From contig DQPL01000129.1 of the NCBI GenBank assembly GCA_015664885.1, positions 1-51,204 on the forward strand: a stretch of 51,204 bases of DNA. The letters are read 5' to 3'. The notes under the pieces were generated by a model. It saw only the letters and a list, made by a program, of their open reading frames with translations, ran no database searches and was not told the origin of the DNA. The translations under genes and the position numbers were made by a program. This DNA comes from Gemmatimonadota bacterium. Lineage in GTDB: Bacteria; Gemmatimonadota; Gemmatimonadetes; Longimicrobiales; Gaopeijiaceae. Every line of letters starts with the position of its first letter. Positions within the stretch are counted from its first letter, which is position 1. Positions 34,451 to 43,322 of the stretch are shown here, one piece after another.

Positions 34451-34873
34451 GTGATCTTGCATTTCTCTTATGAAGAGCTGAGGGCCCTGCGCACGGGCGC
34501 CGACGTTTTCCTGGAAGGGGAAGGTGCGACGACGGGCGGCGTACTGGCACCTCCGGAGAGCAGGGCACGGGTCGAAGCGCTGCAGCCGCTCCTACACGGC
34601 GACCTGTCACTGTCGACGCTCGAGGAGTTGTGGGGCGTGCAGACTGCGGTGACCACCATCGTCGAATGCCTCCGGACCGAGATGGAATCCCTCGTCGTGG
34701 CCATGCACGCTGCCGACGAGGGTGCCGTGGCCTCCTATTTCGATTTCGCCCACGCCTTTATCGTCTCGCATCGCATCGGCGAGTTGGCGAGCGAGATGGC
34801 GGCCCTCATTGAGCTGGTTACCGGGTCCCCCCCGACGAACGAGTCCGCGCGCGACTTCCAGTTCCCGGACTGA
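34451..34873 (+). CDS. Hypothetical protein (140 aa), helical
   Basis: A GTG start at 34451 gives 140 residues, mostly alpha-helical, with MILHFSYEELRALRTGADVFLE at the front and FDFAHAFIVSHRIGELASEMAAL near the end. The middle contains an ALQPLLHGDLSLSTLEELW segment. No known domain is recognised. It starts a compact run with a TPR protein 7 bases downstream and then a sigma factor and an anti-sigma factor, so a regulatory or chaperone-like role is possible but unproven. Confidence 0.6.
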   Translation: MILHFSYEELRALRTGADVFLEGEGATTGGVLAPPESRARVEALQPLLHGDLSLSTLEELWGVQTAVTTIVECLRTEMESLVVAMHAADEGAVASYFDFAHAFIVSHRIGELASEMAALIELVTGSPPTNESARDFQFPD

Positions 34874-34880
34874 TCATCGC

Positions 34881-35198
34881 GTGGTCCCGGACCGAGTAGC
34901 CGCGCTCGAGAGAATGCTCGAGCGCAACCCCGACGATTCCCGGCTACGCTTCGGCCTCGCGCTCGAGTACCTACGCGCAGGCAGATCTGAGGACGGCGTC
35001 CGGGAACTCCGAGCCTACCTCGCCGCTTCAGACGACGAGGGCAATGCCTGGGGCCGCTTGGCGGCGGCGTTGCACGACATGGGGGAGCACGAGCAAGCAA
35101 AGGAGGCCTACCGCCGGGGGATCGATGCCGCGAACGAGCACGGCCACCCCACCATGGCGGAGGAATTCGAACGGACATTGGAAGGCATGGGCTCTTGA
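34881..35198 (+). CDS. Small TPR-repeat protein
   Basis: GTG 34881 gives 105 residues composed of about two to three TPR helices pairs (ALERMLERNPDDSRLRFGLA, LEYLRAGRSEDGVRELRAYL, NAWGRLAAALHDMGEHEQAKEAY). TPRs bind protein partners. The frame upstream of this GTG is an Arg/Ser/Pro-rich shadow of the previous gene, so the start is well supported. It ends in TTGA shared with the downstream sigma factor start. It likely acts in the same unit, perhaps modulating the sigma/anti-sigma pair. Confidence 0.78.
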   Translation: MVPDRVAALERMLERNPDDSRLRFGLALEYLRAGRSEDGVRELRAYLAASDDEGNAWGRLAAALHDMGEHEQAKEAYRRGIDAANEHGHPTMAEEFERTLEGMGS

Positions 35199-35796
35199 TC
35201 GAGCCGAAAGAGCAGGCGGAGTCGGCCGCGAGTTTCGGAGCCGAGGCGCTCGCGCACTTGGATGCGGTGTATCGTTTCGCGCTCAGGCTGTCCGGCGCAC
35301 CGGACCAAGCGGAGGACCTCGTTCAGAGACCTTCCTGAAGGCCTACAAATCCCGGGGGCAGTATACTCGCGGCACGGCCGCCAAGAGTTGGTTGTTCACG
35401 ATCTGCCGCAACGTGTTCTTGAGAGGGCGAGAGCGCCGCCAGCGACACGACGAAATCGTGACCGAGACTGTGGGGCAGGATGGTCCTGGGCCGAACCCGG
35501 TGAATCCCGTTTGGGTCTCGGTCCTGGGAGTGGATCCGGAGGGCGACTTCTTCGAGTCGATCGTGGACGAGCACATCATGCAAGCGATCGACGACCTGCC
35601 CGAGGAGTACCGGATGGCGGTGGTGCTTTCCGATCTGGAGGGGCTTCCGTATGCCGATATTGCCGAGCTGATGGAGGTTCCCGTGGGAACGGTGAAGAGC
35701 CGACTCTTTTGGGGGCGCATGCAGCTTCAGAACGTGTTGTATGACTATGCGGTCGAGATGGGATATATCGCGGCACGCACCGAAACGGATGAATAG
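35195..35796 (+). pseudogene. Sigma-70 family (ECF-type) RNA polymerase sigma factor with a frame break
   Basis: From TTG 35195 the frame reads LDAVYRFALRLSGAPDQAEDLVQ, the start of region 2 of an ECF sigma factor, then stops at 35336. Reading on in another frame gives TFLKAYKSRGQYT, then KSWLFTICRNVFL of region 2.4, and LPEEYRMAVVLSDLEG with YADIAELMEVPVGTVKSRLF, a typical region 4 helix-turn-helix, to 35796. A missing G near 35326 (cag-agacc in place of cag-gagacc) would restore one full protein of about 200 residues. The stop overlaps the anti-sigma gene's neighbourhood six bases on. This is a real frameshift or an assembly error; the rest is intact. Confidence 0.82.
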
Positions 35797-35801
35797 CGTC
35801 G

Positions 35802-36107
35802 ATGTCATTCTTGGATAAACTCAAGTTCCTCTTCACCGGCGCCGCGCACGACGTTGGTGCCTCGCCCTCGGCGATGATCCCCTGTGAAGAGGCGCTGAGC
35901 GTCGTTGACGACTTCCTGGAAGGGGAGTTGCCGGGTGTGTCGCACGAGCAGGTCAAGGCGCACTTCGACGCCTGTCAGCGCTGCTACCCCCACCTCCATC
36001 TCGAAGAAGCATTTCGAGATGCGATCCGTCGTGCGGGGACCGGCCAGCGCGCTCCTGTCGGGCTCAAACTGAAGCTGATGGAGCTTCTTGCGGAGGCAGA
36101 CGCCTAG
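35802..36107 (+). CDS. Zinc-finger anti-sigma factor (zf-HC2 type)
   Basis: This 101-residue protein has the ZAS/HC2 pattern: PCEEALSVVDDFLEGELP, then VKAHFDACQRCYPHL, i.e. HxxxCxxC with an upstream Cys. Such proteins bind the adjacent ECF sigma factor and release it in response to redox or envelope signals. No membrane helix follows, so this would be a soluble anti-sigma. It begins six bases past the sigma gene and ends the unit before gyrA. Confidence 0.8.
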   Translation: MSFLDKLKFLFTGAAHDVGASPSAMIPCEEALSVVDDFLEGELPGVSHEQVKAHFDACQRCYPHLHLEEAFRDAIRRAGTGQRAPVGLKLKLMELLAEADA

Positions 36108-36118
36108 CGCCAACCTTC

Positions 36119-36145
36119 GGGCCGCGGAGCGGCCCCTGCCCGTTT
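36119..36145 (+). terminator. Candidate intrinsic terminator before gyrA
   Basis: A perfect 7-base-pair stem gggccgc/gcggccc with a 3-base loop spans 36119-36135, followed by ctgcccgttttc, a short T-containing tail. It sits 12 bases past the anti-sigma stop and about 40 before gyrA. The T tract is weak and separated, so termination may be partial. Confidence 0.45.
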
Positions 36146-36176
36146 TCTTGGGGCTTCCTATTGCCCCGGAGACGGA

Positions 36177-38684
36177 ATGGCCACGGCCTCCAAACGGGAA
36201 CGCATTGTTCCACGCATCCTAGAAGAGGAGATGCGGGAATCGTTCCTCGATTACTCGATGAGCGTGATCGTGCAGCGCGCTCTTCCCGATGTACGGGACG
36301 GGCTCAAGCCCGTGCACCGTCGAATTCTGTACGCGATGTATGAGCTGGGGCTGAACCCGGACCGGCCGTACAAGAAGTGCGCGACCGTGGTCGGCGACGT
36401 ACTGGGCAAGTATCACCCACATGGTGATTCCGCCGTCTATGACGCGCTCGTGCGCATGGTGCAGGAGTTCTCGCTGCGCATGCCTCTGGTGGACGGCCAG
36501 GGCAACTTCGGCTCGATCGACGGAGATTCGGCCGCGGCGTATCGCTATACCGAAGCTCGACTGAAGGCGCTCGCTGTCGATCTGCTCGACGACATCCACA
36601 AAGAAACGGTCGACTTCCAGCCCAACTTCGACAATCAACTCGAAGAGCCGATCGTACTGCCCGCGCGGTTTCCCAATTTGCTGGTGAACGGCTCCTCGGG
36701 CATCGCCGTCGGCATGAGCACCAACGTGCCGCCGCACAGCCTTCGCGAAGTCGCCGCCGGCGTGCGGCAACTCGTGGTGGATCCGGACTGCTCCGTCGAC
36801 GACCTCATGCGGCATATCCCGGGGCCGGACTTTCCCACTGGCGGATTCATCGTGGGCACCGAGGGCATCGAAAAGCTGTACCGGGAAGGCCGCGGGCGGG
36901 TGATCATGCGGGGCCGTGCGGTGAGGGAGTCACGGCGCGGTGGCAAAGAGCAGCTCGTGGTCACCGAGCTGCCCTACACGGTCTCCAAGACCAAGCTCAT
37001 CGAGCAGATCACCAAGCTGGCGAAGGCGGGGCGGGCCGAGGACGTCTCCGACATCCGGGACGAGAGCGACCGTGACGGGATTCGCCTCGTGATCGAGCTC
37101 AAGCGGGGCGCCGATGCTGGGACGGTCCTGCAGATGCTGCAGAAGCGTACCAGCCTTCAGACCACGTTCGGCGCTCATCTGCTGGCGCTCGACAAAGGAC
37201 AACCGAGAGTTTTCGACCTCAAGCAGATGCTGGAGTGTTTCCGGGAGCACCGACTCGAGGTGGTTCAGCGACGCTCGCGTCACGAGCTCGAGAAGGCCGA
37301 AGCCGAGCGTCACATCGTCGAGGGGCTACTGGCGGCGCTCGAGCACATCGAAGAGGTGGTCAAGATCATTCGCGCCTCGAAGGACCGGGGGGCGGCGTCG
37401 CTGAAGCTCCAGGATCGTTTCGGGCTGAGCGACGTGCAGGCTGACGCCATCCTGGACATGCGACTCTCGCGGTTGACTGCCCTGCAGCAGTCTCAACTGG
37501 TGAATCGCGTCGCGGAGCTGGAGGCGGCGATCAAAGATCTGAAGGAGCTGCTCGGTTCTGAGGAGTTGCAGCTCCAGGTCATGCTCGAAGAACTGGCCGA
37601 CGTCGTCAAGAAATATGGCGACGCGAGGCGCACTGTGATCATCGACGACCAGGAAGAGGAACTCGAGACTGCCTCGGTCGAGCACCAGCTAGCGGACGAG
37701 GACGTCGTGGTGACGTTCTCGCACGAGGGCTTCGTGAAGCGGATCCCGATGCACCTGTACCGGCGACGTGTGGGCTCTGGCAAGGCGCTCGCCGGCATGG
37801 AGCGGTACGAGGACGACTACCTCGAACGCATTTTTGTCGCACGCACTTCCGGCTGGATTCTCACGTTCACGGCCAACGGCCACTGTCACTTTCTGCCGGT
37901 AATCGACGTGCCCGAGAGTGCTCGGGCATCGAGGGGCAAGTCGGTCTATTCGTTGATCGAGGGGGCCGACCGCAAGGACCGCATCGTGTCGATGATTCCG
38001 CTGGACCATCTGGACGTAGAGGGTCGGTACCTGGTCTTCCTTTCCCGACTGGGGGTCGTGAAGCGAACGGCGGTCTCGGAGTTCGCCAGCACGAGGGCTG
38101 GCGGAGTTAAGGCTGCGGGGGTCAAGGACGGGGACGTGATCCTCGATGTTGCACTGTCGGATGCGACCGCGGAAGTCATGTTGCTCTCGCGGTCAGGGAG
38201 GGCGATCCGTTTCCCTGAGGACGAGATCACCGTCGTCGGTCGCACCGCACAGGGCGTGAAGGGCATGACCCTCAAGGACGACGAAGTCGTGGGCATGCTG
38301 ATGATTCGCCGCGACAGCACGGTACTCACCGTGAGTGAGGACGGATCGGGCAAGCGCACTCCGGTGTCCGACTTTCCCCTGCAAAAGAGAGGTGGTCTCG
38401 GCACCCTCGCGGTCGCGGCCGGAGCCGATGTTTCGCCTGTTGTGTGCGCGCTCGAGGTGCTGGAGGCTGACGAGGTCATGATCGTCACGGCGGGCGGGCA
38501 GGTGACTCGGGTGGCGGCGGACTCTGTGCCGCTGCAGGGTCGGAGGACGCAGGGCCGGATCATAGTGCGACTCGAAGCCGGCGACCGAGTCGTCGAGGTC
38601 ACGCGCGCCCAGGGGCGTGGAGGAGCACCGGCGCGCGACGACGTGTCCACCGATGCGGACGGACAGCTCGACCTGCTTGGATAG
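36177..38684 (+). CDS. gyrA: DNA gyrase subunit A
   Basis: This 835-residue type IIA topoisomerase subunit opens with [21 protein letters not shown] and has the catalytic Tyr124 in AYRYTEARL. The quinolone-resistance region [16 protein letters not shown] has Ser85 and Asp89, the wild-type residues matching E. coli Ser83 and Asp87. The C-terminal pinwheel includes QKRGGLG, the GyrA box that separates gyrase from topoisomerase IV. It cuts and passes DNA as an A2B2 complex with GyrB, which is not in the window. Its own upstream hairpin suggests independent transcription from the sigma unit. Confidence 0.97.
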   Translation: MATASKRERIVPRILEEEMRESFLDYSMSVIVQRALPDVRDGLKPVHRRILYAMYELGLNPDRPYKKCATVVGDVLGKYHPHGDSAVYDALVRMVQEFSLRMPLVDGQGNFGSIDGDSAAAYRYTEARLKALAVDLLDDIHKETVDFQPNFDNQLEEPIVLPARFPNLLVNGSSGIAVGMSTNVPPHSLREVAAGVRQLVVDPDCSVDDLMRHIPGPDFPTGGFIVGTEGIEKLYREGRGRVIMRGRAVRESRRGGKEQLVVTELPYTVSKTKLIEQITKLAKAGRAEDVSDIRDESDRDGIRLVIELKRGADAGTVLQMLQKRTSLQTTFGAHLLALDKGQPRVFDLKQMLECFREHRLEVVQRRSRHELEKAEAERHIVEGLLAALEHIEEVVKIIRASKDRGAASLKLQDRFGLSDVQADAILDMRLSRLTALQQSQLVNRVAELEAAIKDLKELLGSEELQLQVMLEELADVVKKYGDARRTVIIDDQEEELETASVEHQLADEDVVVTFSHEGFVKRIPMHLYRRRVGSGKALAGMERYEDDYLERIFVARTSGWILTFTANGHCHFLPVIDVPESARASRGKSVYSLIEGADRKDRIVSMIPLDHLDVEGRYLVFLSRLGVVKRTAVSEFASTRAGGVKAAGVKDGDVILDVALSDATAEVMLLSRSGRAIRFPEDEITVVGRTAQGVKGMTLKDDEVVGMLMIRRDSTVLTVSEDGSGKRTPVSDFPLQKRGGLGTLAVAAGADVSPVVCALEVLEADEVMIVTAGGQVTRVAADSVPLQGRRTQGRIIVRLEAGDRVVEVTRAQGRGGAPARDDVSTDADGQLDLLG

Positions 38685-38722
38685 GGGCGCCCCTTACGTC
38701 AGGTACCCTGGCTAGCTAGTTG

Positions 38723-38759
38723 TTCTACATACCAGTCTGAAGAACTTCTACATAGTATG
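38723..38759 (+). promoter_or_regulatory. Repeat upstream of PadR gene, possible operator
   Basis: The nine bases ttctacata occur at 38723-38731 and 38746-38754, spaced 23 bases apart. The second copy overlaps CATA-G-TATG at 38751-38759, an odd palindrome. PadR regulators usually bind their own promoters at such sites. No sharp -35/-10 pair can be drawn with confidence. Confidence 0.4.
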
Positions 38760-38770
38760 GGAATTTCGCG

Positions 38771-39088
38771 ATGAGTCCTCGCCCCCTTGGGTACGCCACG
38801 CTTGCCGTCTTGCAGGCACTTGCCGACGGCTTTCAGTACGGCTTCGACGTGATCGACCATACGGGGCTACCTAGCGGCACCGTCTATCCGGCGTTGTCTA
38901 CGCTGACTCGCAAAGGGCTCGTGGAGTCCCACTGGGAAGAGGAGGGCGTCGCTCATGCGGACGGCCGTCCCAGGAGGAAGTACTACGCGGTCAGGGTTGA
39001 GGGCTCGACCGCTCTGCAGGAGGCGATGGAGCGTTTCAGGGCCCTGGGCCTGCGTGCGTCCTCTGTGGCGCCGGAGGCCATGGGCTGA
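38771..39088 (+). CDS. PadR family transcriptional regulator
   Basis: This 105-residue protein has the PadR winged-helix: YATLAVLQALADGFQYGFDVID, the recognition stretch TGLPSGTVYPALSTLTRKGLV, and the wing GRPRRKYYAV. It likely represses its own promoter (palindromic repeat just upstream) and the downstream permease, whose ATG overlaps its stop. In this lineage PadR genes pair with ADOP permeases, as here. Confidence 0.88.
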   Translation: MSPRPLGYATLAVLQALADGFQYGFDVIDHTGLPSGTVYPALSTLTRKGLVESHWEEEGVAHADGRPRRKYYAVRVEGSTALQEAMERFRALGLRASSVAPEAMG

Positions 39089-39774
39089 TGAGCGTGAACC
39101 GGACCGGGGGCGCACTCGAACGGATGTGCCACGGCATCATCGTGTTGGTCAGCGTGCTGGTCCCGCGTAGCCGTCGCTCCGGATGGCGTGAAGAATGGGA
39201 ATCGGAGGTGTGGCACCACGTTCATACACATGGGCAAGGGTCCGGCGCGTTGCCGGGTGCTGCGTTGCTGGTGAGGTGCCTGGGCGCCTTCCCGCACGCG
39301 CTCTGGGAAATCGACGCCACGCAGCCGCTCACGCGCACGTTGGACCTGGAACAGATGGTCGGAAGCGCTCTGGCGCCGGGCCGTTTCCAGGCCTTGCTGC
39401 TGGGACTGTTTTCTGTGTTTGCTGTCGGGCTCGCCGGCGTCGGCGTCTATAGCATTCTCGCCGAAGGCGTGAACGAGCGCAGACGTGAGATCGGCGTGCG
39501 CATGGCGATGGGCGCGCAACCGTCATCGGTGGTTCAAGAGGTGGTGCGCCGTGGGCTCAGACTTGCCGTCGCCAGCATCGCAGTCGGGGGTCTGGTCGCG
39601 TTCGGCGTCACCCGGCTATTGGCGACGCTCCTTTTCGGGGTGGGTCCCCGCGATCCTTTGGCGTTCCTGCTGACCCCGCTGTTCCTAATCGCGGTGGTAG
39701 CGCTCGCGAGTTGGCTTCCGGCTCGGCAGGCCGCGCGCATCGACCCGTCGGCCGCGCTGCGCAACGAGCGCTAG
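39088..39774 (+). pseudogene. ADOP/FtsX-type ABC permease, internally deleted
   Basis: The 228-residue frame begins with an ADOP-like head (SGWREEWESEVWHHV) and then jumps to the C-terminal FtsX membrane domain: LLLGLFSVFAVGLAGVGVYSI, EGVNERRREIGVRMAMGAQ and LASWLPARQAARIDPSAALR. Complete ADOP proteins are near 800 residues with two such domains and periplasmic MacB parts, so about 550-600 residues are missing while the frame is kept. It is likely a non-functional or domain-reduced leftover of the PadR-controlled permease. It could be a shortened single-domain permease if an ATPase exists elsewhere. Confidence 0.75.
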
Positions 39775-39835
39775 CGAGCGTCAGGCCTTGCGGCTGGAGA
39801 GTCGGCCACTCTCAGGTGGGCGGACCTCCGGTCGG

Positions 39836-41590
39836 TCAGTTCCGTCTACCCATCGTCACGGTCAGCGTAAGCCGCTCGCCGTCGCGTTCGACGATAATGT
39901 CCACGACGTCGTCCGGCTTGGTGCTGCGCAGCGCATCGGTGTATTCGTAGAGGTCTCCGACCGGCATCCCGTTGAGCTCTACGACTACGTCGCCTGCAAG
40001 CAAACCGCCCAGGTCGGCAGGGCTGCCTGCGGTCACACCATTCAGCCTCATGCCGGAGTCACGGGGGGTCATGTCCGGGACTGTCCCCAAGTATGCGTCA
40101 CCGTAGCCGCTGGTCGACGACGGGCCCTCGGACGCAGAGGGCGGTCCCTGCTCGAGTAGGGTCATGGGCACAGCCTGCGTCTCGCCGGCGGTGAGATGGG
40201 CAGTTACCAGGGCGGTGAGCTCGGCGACGCGGTGCAGACCGTCCGCGTTGATGCGTTGCCAGTCGTCGGAAGGACGATGGTAGTCGGCGTGCGTATTCGT
40301 GAAGAAGTGCAGGACCGGGATCCCTTCGACGTAAAAGGAGGTGTGGTCTGAAGCGCCGTACCCGTCGGGGGCCCGGGCAACCTGCAAGGGGCGTCTCATG
40401 TCCGCGATTGCCAGGTCCATGATCTCGTCCCACTCCTCGGCGGTACCGAAGCCGAAGACGGTGACATTGTCTTCGCTCATGCGCCCGACCATGTCGAGGT
40501 TGAGCATGGCCACCAAGTCGTCGATCGCGAGCGTCGGTTCCATGACCCAGTACGCCGAGCCCCACAGCCCCTTCTCTTCACCTGTAAACGTTATGAACAG
40601 GACGCTCCGGTCCGGCCGTGGGCCAGCGGCCAATGCCCGGGCGATCTCGATCACCGCTGCGGTCCCGCTCGCGTTGTCGTCGGCGCCGTTGTGCACGTCG
40701 CGAGAATCGGGCGCCAGCGAGCCGTCCCCACCAAAGCCTAGATGATCATAGTGCGCGCCGACGATCACATACTCGTCCCGCAGCTCGGGATCGCTACCCG
40801 GCAGCAGCGCCACCACGTTGCGGGCCTCCATGCTGGTCGGTCTGACATCGGTAACCACGTTTGCCGTGGACGATTCGTTCGCGGCCGCACGGATTGCGTC
40901 GGCCACGTCATTGCTCACGACGGCCACAGGAACGCCCAGGGCCGCCCGGTACTCTGCTTCTAGTGACGGGAGCGGCATCCCCTCGGGGGCCAATACCAGA
41001 ACGCCTGCGGCGCCGCGCCCCTCCATGATCGTGGCTTTGGAATGAGGCGTGCCACGCGTGGAAACACCGTGCGCATCGACAGGGTCACCCCACTCGAGCA
41101 CGACGATCTTCCCACTCAGGTCGATGTGGGCATAGCGGTCGTCCGGATTGCCCGGCTGGCTGAGGCCGTGTCCACCGTAGACGAGCTCGCGTTCGAGGCG
41201 GCCATTGGCCGAGAATCCGAGCGGTGTCCAGTCACTGCCGACCGCGTACTGAGTCCCACCGATGACGAGTGCATTTGTGTTCCCAAGCTCCGACCCCTTT
41301 CGCAGTCGGAACGTTTGGAAGAAACTGTCGTCTCCGCCGGCGGGCTCGAGGCCCATCTCGCGGAACTGTGCGGCGATGTAATCGGCGGCGCAGCGGGCGC
41401 CCCTGGTTCCGACCTCGCGGCCCTCGAGGCGGTCGTCCGCAAGATACCGGATGTGCGCCATCGCCCGGTCGTCCACATTCGTGGCGTCGCCGGGGTTGGG
41501 GCACGTTTCCTGGGCGAGGGTGGGTGTGGCGAAAGCCAGTAGCAGGGCTGCGAAAGCGGCTTCGACGTTTCTGAGCGACATCTTGGTCAT
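39836..41590 (-). CDS. Exported M28 family zinc aminopeptidase with PDZ domain
   Basis: The preferred start, ATG 41590, gives 584 residues; ATG 41617 would overlap the opposite gene, and ATG 41581 is also possible. The signal peptide is AAFAALLLAFATPTLAQ. A protease-associated domain lies in the middle (ATIMEGRGAAGVLVLAPEG). The M28 ligands are visible: GAHYDHLGFGG, HNGADDNASGTAAV, FTGEEKGLWGS with the catalytic Glu, LNLDMVGR and TNTHADYHRPSDDW. A C-terminal PDZ domain (AGSPADLGGLLAGDVVVELNG) may hold substrates. It trims peptides outside the cytoplasm. Confidence 0.88.
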   Translation of the reverse strand: MTKMSLRNVEAAFAALLLAFATPTLAQETCPNPGDATNVDDRAMAHIRYLADDRLEGREVGTRGARCAADYIAAQFREMGLEPAGGDDSFFQTFRLRKGSELGNTNALVIGGTQYAVGSDWTPLGFSANGRLERELVYGGHGLSQPGNPDDRYAHIDLSGKIVVLEWGDPVDAHGVSTRGTPHSKATIMEGRGAAGVLVLAPEGMPLPSLEAEYRAALGVPVAVVSNDVADAIRAAANESSTANVVTDVRPTSMEARNVVALLPGSDPELRDEYVIVGAHYDHLGFGGDGSLAPDSRDVHNGADDNASGTAAVIEIARALAAGPRPDRSVLFITFTGEEKGLWGSAYWVMEPTLAIDDLVAMLNLDMVGRMSEDNVTVFGFGTAEEWDEIMDLAIADMRRPLQVARAPDGYGASDHTSFYVEGIPVLHFFTNTHADYHRPSDDWQRINADGLHRVAELTALVTAHLTAGETQAVPMTLLEQGPPSASEGPSSTSGYGDAYLGTVPDMTPRDSGMRLNGVTAGSPADLGGLLAGDVVVELNGMPVGDLYEYTDALRSTKPDDVVDIIVERDGERLTLTVTMGRRN

Positions 41591-41608
41591 CTGGGAAGGA
41601 AGCTTTTC

Positions 41609-42694
41609 GTGAATCATCGAGTTCTGTTTATGACGGCGGCGATCGGTCTCGTTTGTTCATCGTGTGCGAGTGAAGAGTCCGCCGAAGCGGCTCCCGAGCC
41701 CGCGGAGGCCACCGCTAATCTGGCGACTGAAGGCGAAACGCACATCCGTAATATCCGGCAATTGACGTCGGGGGGCGAGAACGCCGAAGCCTATTGGGCT
41801 TTTGATGGATCGCGGCTGATCTACCAGGCCAAAAAGCCCGGCGCGGAATGCGATCAGATCTACATCATGGATCCCGAGACCGGCGACTCGCAGCTGGTGA
41901 GCACGGGCGAGGGTCGCACCACCTGCTCGTATTTCTATCCGGCGGGGGACCAGATCCTGTATTCGTCGACCCATCACCACGACGCTGCCTGCCCCGCGAA
42001 CCCCGACTTCTCGTTGGGCTACGTGTGGCCGATCTACGACACCTACGATGTTTTCGTAGCCGATATCGACGGATCGAATCTGCGCCAGCTGACCACCGAG
42101 GACGGGTACGACGCCGAAGCGACGTTCTCACCGACCGGGGACCGAATCATCTTCACGAGCACTCGCGACGGAGATCTGGAGCTCTATTCGATGGCTCCGG
42201 ACGGGTCGGACGTTCAGCGGCTCACCGACCGCATCGGATACGATGGCGGTGCGTTCTATTCACCGGACGGCTCCAAGATCATCTGGCGCGCGCACTACCC
42301 AGAGCCGGGCCCCGAGGCCGACGACTACCTGGCGTTGCTGGAGCAGGGCCTGATTCGGCCGGGCGAGCTCGACATCTACGTGATGGACGCCGATGGCTCC
42401 AACCAGCGTCAGGTGACCGACGTGGGCGGCGCGAGCTTCGCGCCGTACTGGCACCCGGACGGTGACAGGATCCTCTTCAGCTCGAACCACCATGACGAGC
42501 AGGGTCGAGACTTCGATATCTACATGATCAACCTGGACGGCACCGGCCTGGTTCGTATTACGCAAGCAGACGGCTTCGACGGCTTTCCGGTGTTCAGCCC
42601 GGACGGCCGTCACCTCGTGTTCGCCTCCAATCGAAACAACGGTGGCACGAGCGACACCAACGTCTTCATCGCCGAATGGGTCGAAGGCGGTTGA
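41609..42694 (+). CDS. TolB-like beta-propeller lipoprotein (PD40 repeats)
   Basis: GTG 41609 after GGAAGGAAG gives 361 residues with a lipoprotein signal (TAAIGLVCSSC). The body repeats the WD40-like PD40 blade: NAEAYWAFDGSRLIYQAK, DAEATFSPTGDRIIFTSTRDGD, GGAFYSPDGSKIIWRAHY, FAPYWHPDGDRILFSSNHHD and GFPVFSPDGRHLVFASNRNN. Such proteins bind peptides or partners in the periplasm (TolB-like) rather than act as enzymes. It is divergent from the M28 gene with very close starts, so the two probably share a regulatory region. Confidence 0.85.
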   Translation: MNHRVLFMTAAIGLVCSSCASEESAEAAPEPAEATANLATEGETHIRNIRQLTSGGENAEAYWAFDGSRLIYQAKKPGAECDQIYIMDPETGDSQLVSTGEGRTTCSYFYPAGDQILYSSTHHHDAACPANPDFSLGYVWPIYDTYDVFVADIDGSNLRQLTTEDGYDAEATFSPTGDRIIFTSTRDGDLELYSMAPDGSDVQRLTDRIGYDGGAFYSPDGSKIIWRAHYPEPGPEADDYLALLEQGLIRPGELDIYVMDADGSNQRQVTDVGGASFAPYWHPDGDRILFSSNHHDEQGRDFDIYMINLDGTGLVRITQADGFDGFPVFSPDGRHLVFASNRNNGGTSDTNVFIAEWVEGG

Positions 42695-42701
42695 TCCAAC
42701 G

Positions 42702-43322
42702 CTATAGCGCCGAGTGGATCTCAAGGAACTGCTCGAGAATTCGGAAGGTGAGGCCCCAAACGACCTCGCCGGCTACGCGGTAACACGGGAATTCGCGTAG
42801 GCCTTCTGGCAGGGGGATCTGCACCTTCGAATGCACCTGGGGCGAGCGTAATTCGCCCAGTTGAATCCAGAATACCTCTGCCACTTCGGGGCTAGCGACA
42901 AAAGCTTCGGCTTCACCCGCGATGCCGAACACAAAGGGCGTGACCATCAGACGCGGCAGCCTGTTCGACGCCGGGCCGAGCTCGCCGAGCCGGCCGAGAA
43001 ATCGCGTCTCGCGCTCCAGGTCGAGGCCGACCTCCTCAATCGTCTCACGTATAGCCGTGGCGAGCAGCGCCGTGTCTTGGTCGTCCCGACGTCCGCCCGG
43101 CAACGCCATGTGGCCCGACCACGGGTCACGCTCGGAATGCGCTCGTTTGATAAGCAGCACTTCAAGACCGGGAGTGGCCCGTAGTATTACCGCCACTGCC
43201 GCCTGAGCAGAGTCCCCCTCTACTGCGAGCCTGTCGTCCCTGTGCGCCGCTTCGGCCGCGTGCGAAGCGAGGGCTTCGCCGAGTAACAGGAAGCGGGAGT
43301 CGTTGTCAGACGCCTTTGGCAT
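42702..43322 (-). CDS. Nudix hydrolase, CoA pyrophosphatase-like
   Basis: ATG 43322 gives 206 residues and overlaps the queE 3' end by 17 bases. Upstream in-frame sequence is an antisense shadow of queE. The Nudix box reads GGRRDDQDTALLATAIRETIEEVGLDL, with REtiEEvG intact and the preceding PGGR typical of NudL-type CoA diphosphatases. LEVLLIKRAHSERDPWSGHMALPGG precedes it. It probably hydrolyses CoA derivatives or another nucleoside diphosphate compound in the cytosol. Being translationally linked to queE may be only a matter of packing. Confidence 0.85.
   Translation of the reverse strand: MPKASDNDSRFLLLGEALASHAAEAAHRDDRLAVEGDSAQAAVAVILRATPGLEVLLIKRAHSERDPWSGHMALPGGRRDDQDTALLATAIRETIEEVGLDLERETRFLGRLGELGPASNRLPRLMVTPFVFGIAGEAEAFVASPEVAEVFWIQLGELRSPQVHSKVQIPLPEGLREFPCYRVAGEVVWGLTFRILEQFLEIHSAL

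Noticed and set aside
38684-38700. GGGGCGCCCC palindrome after gyrA as a terminator
   Set aside because: A perfect palindrome without loop room and with no T tract; not convincing as an intrinsic terminator.
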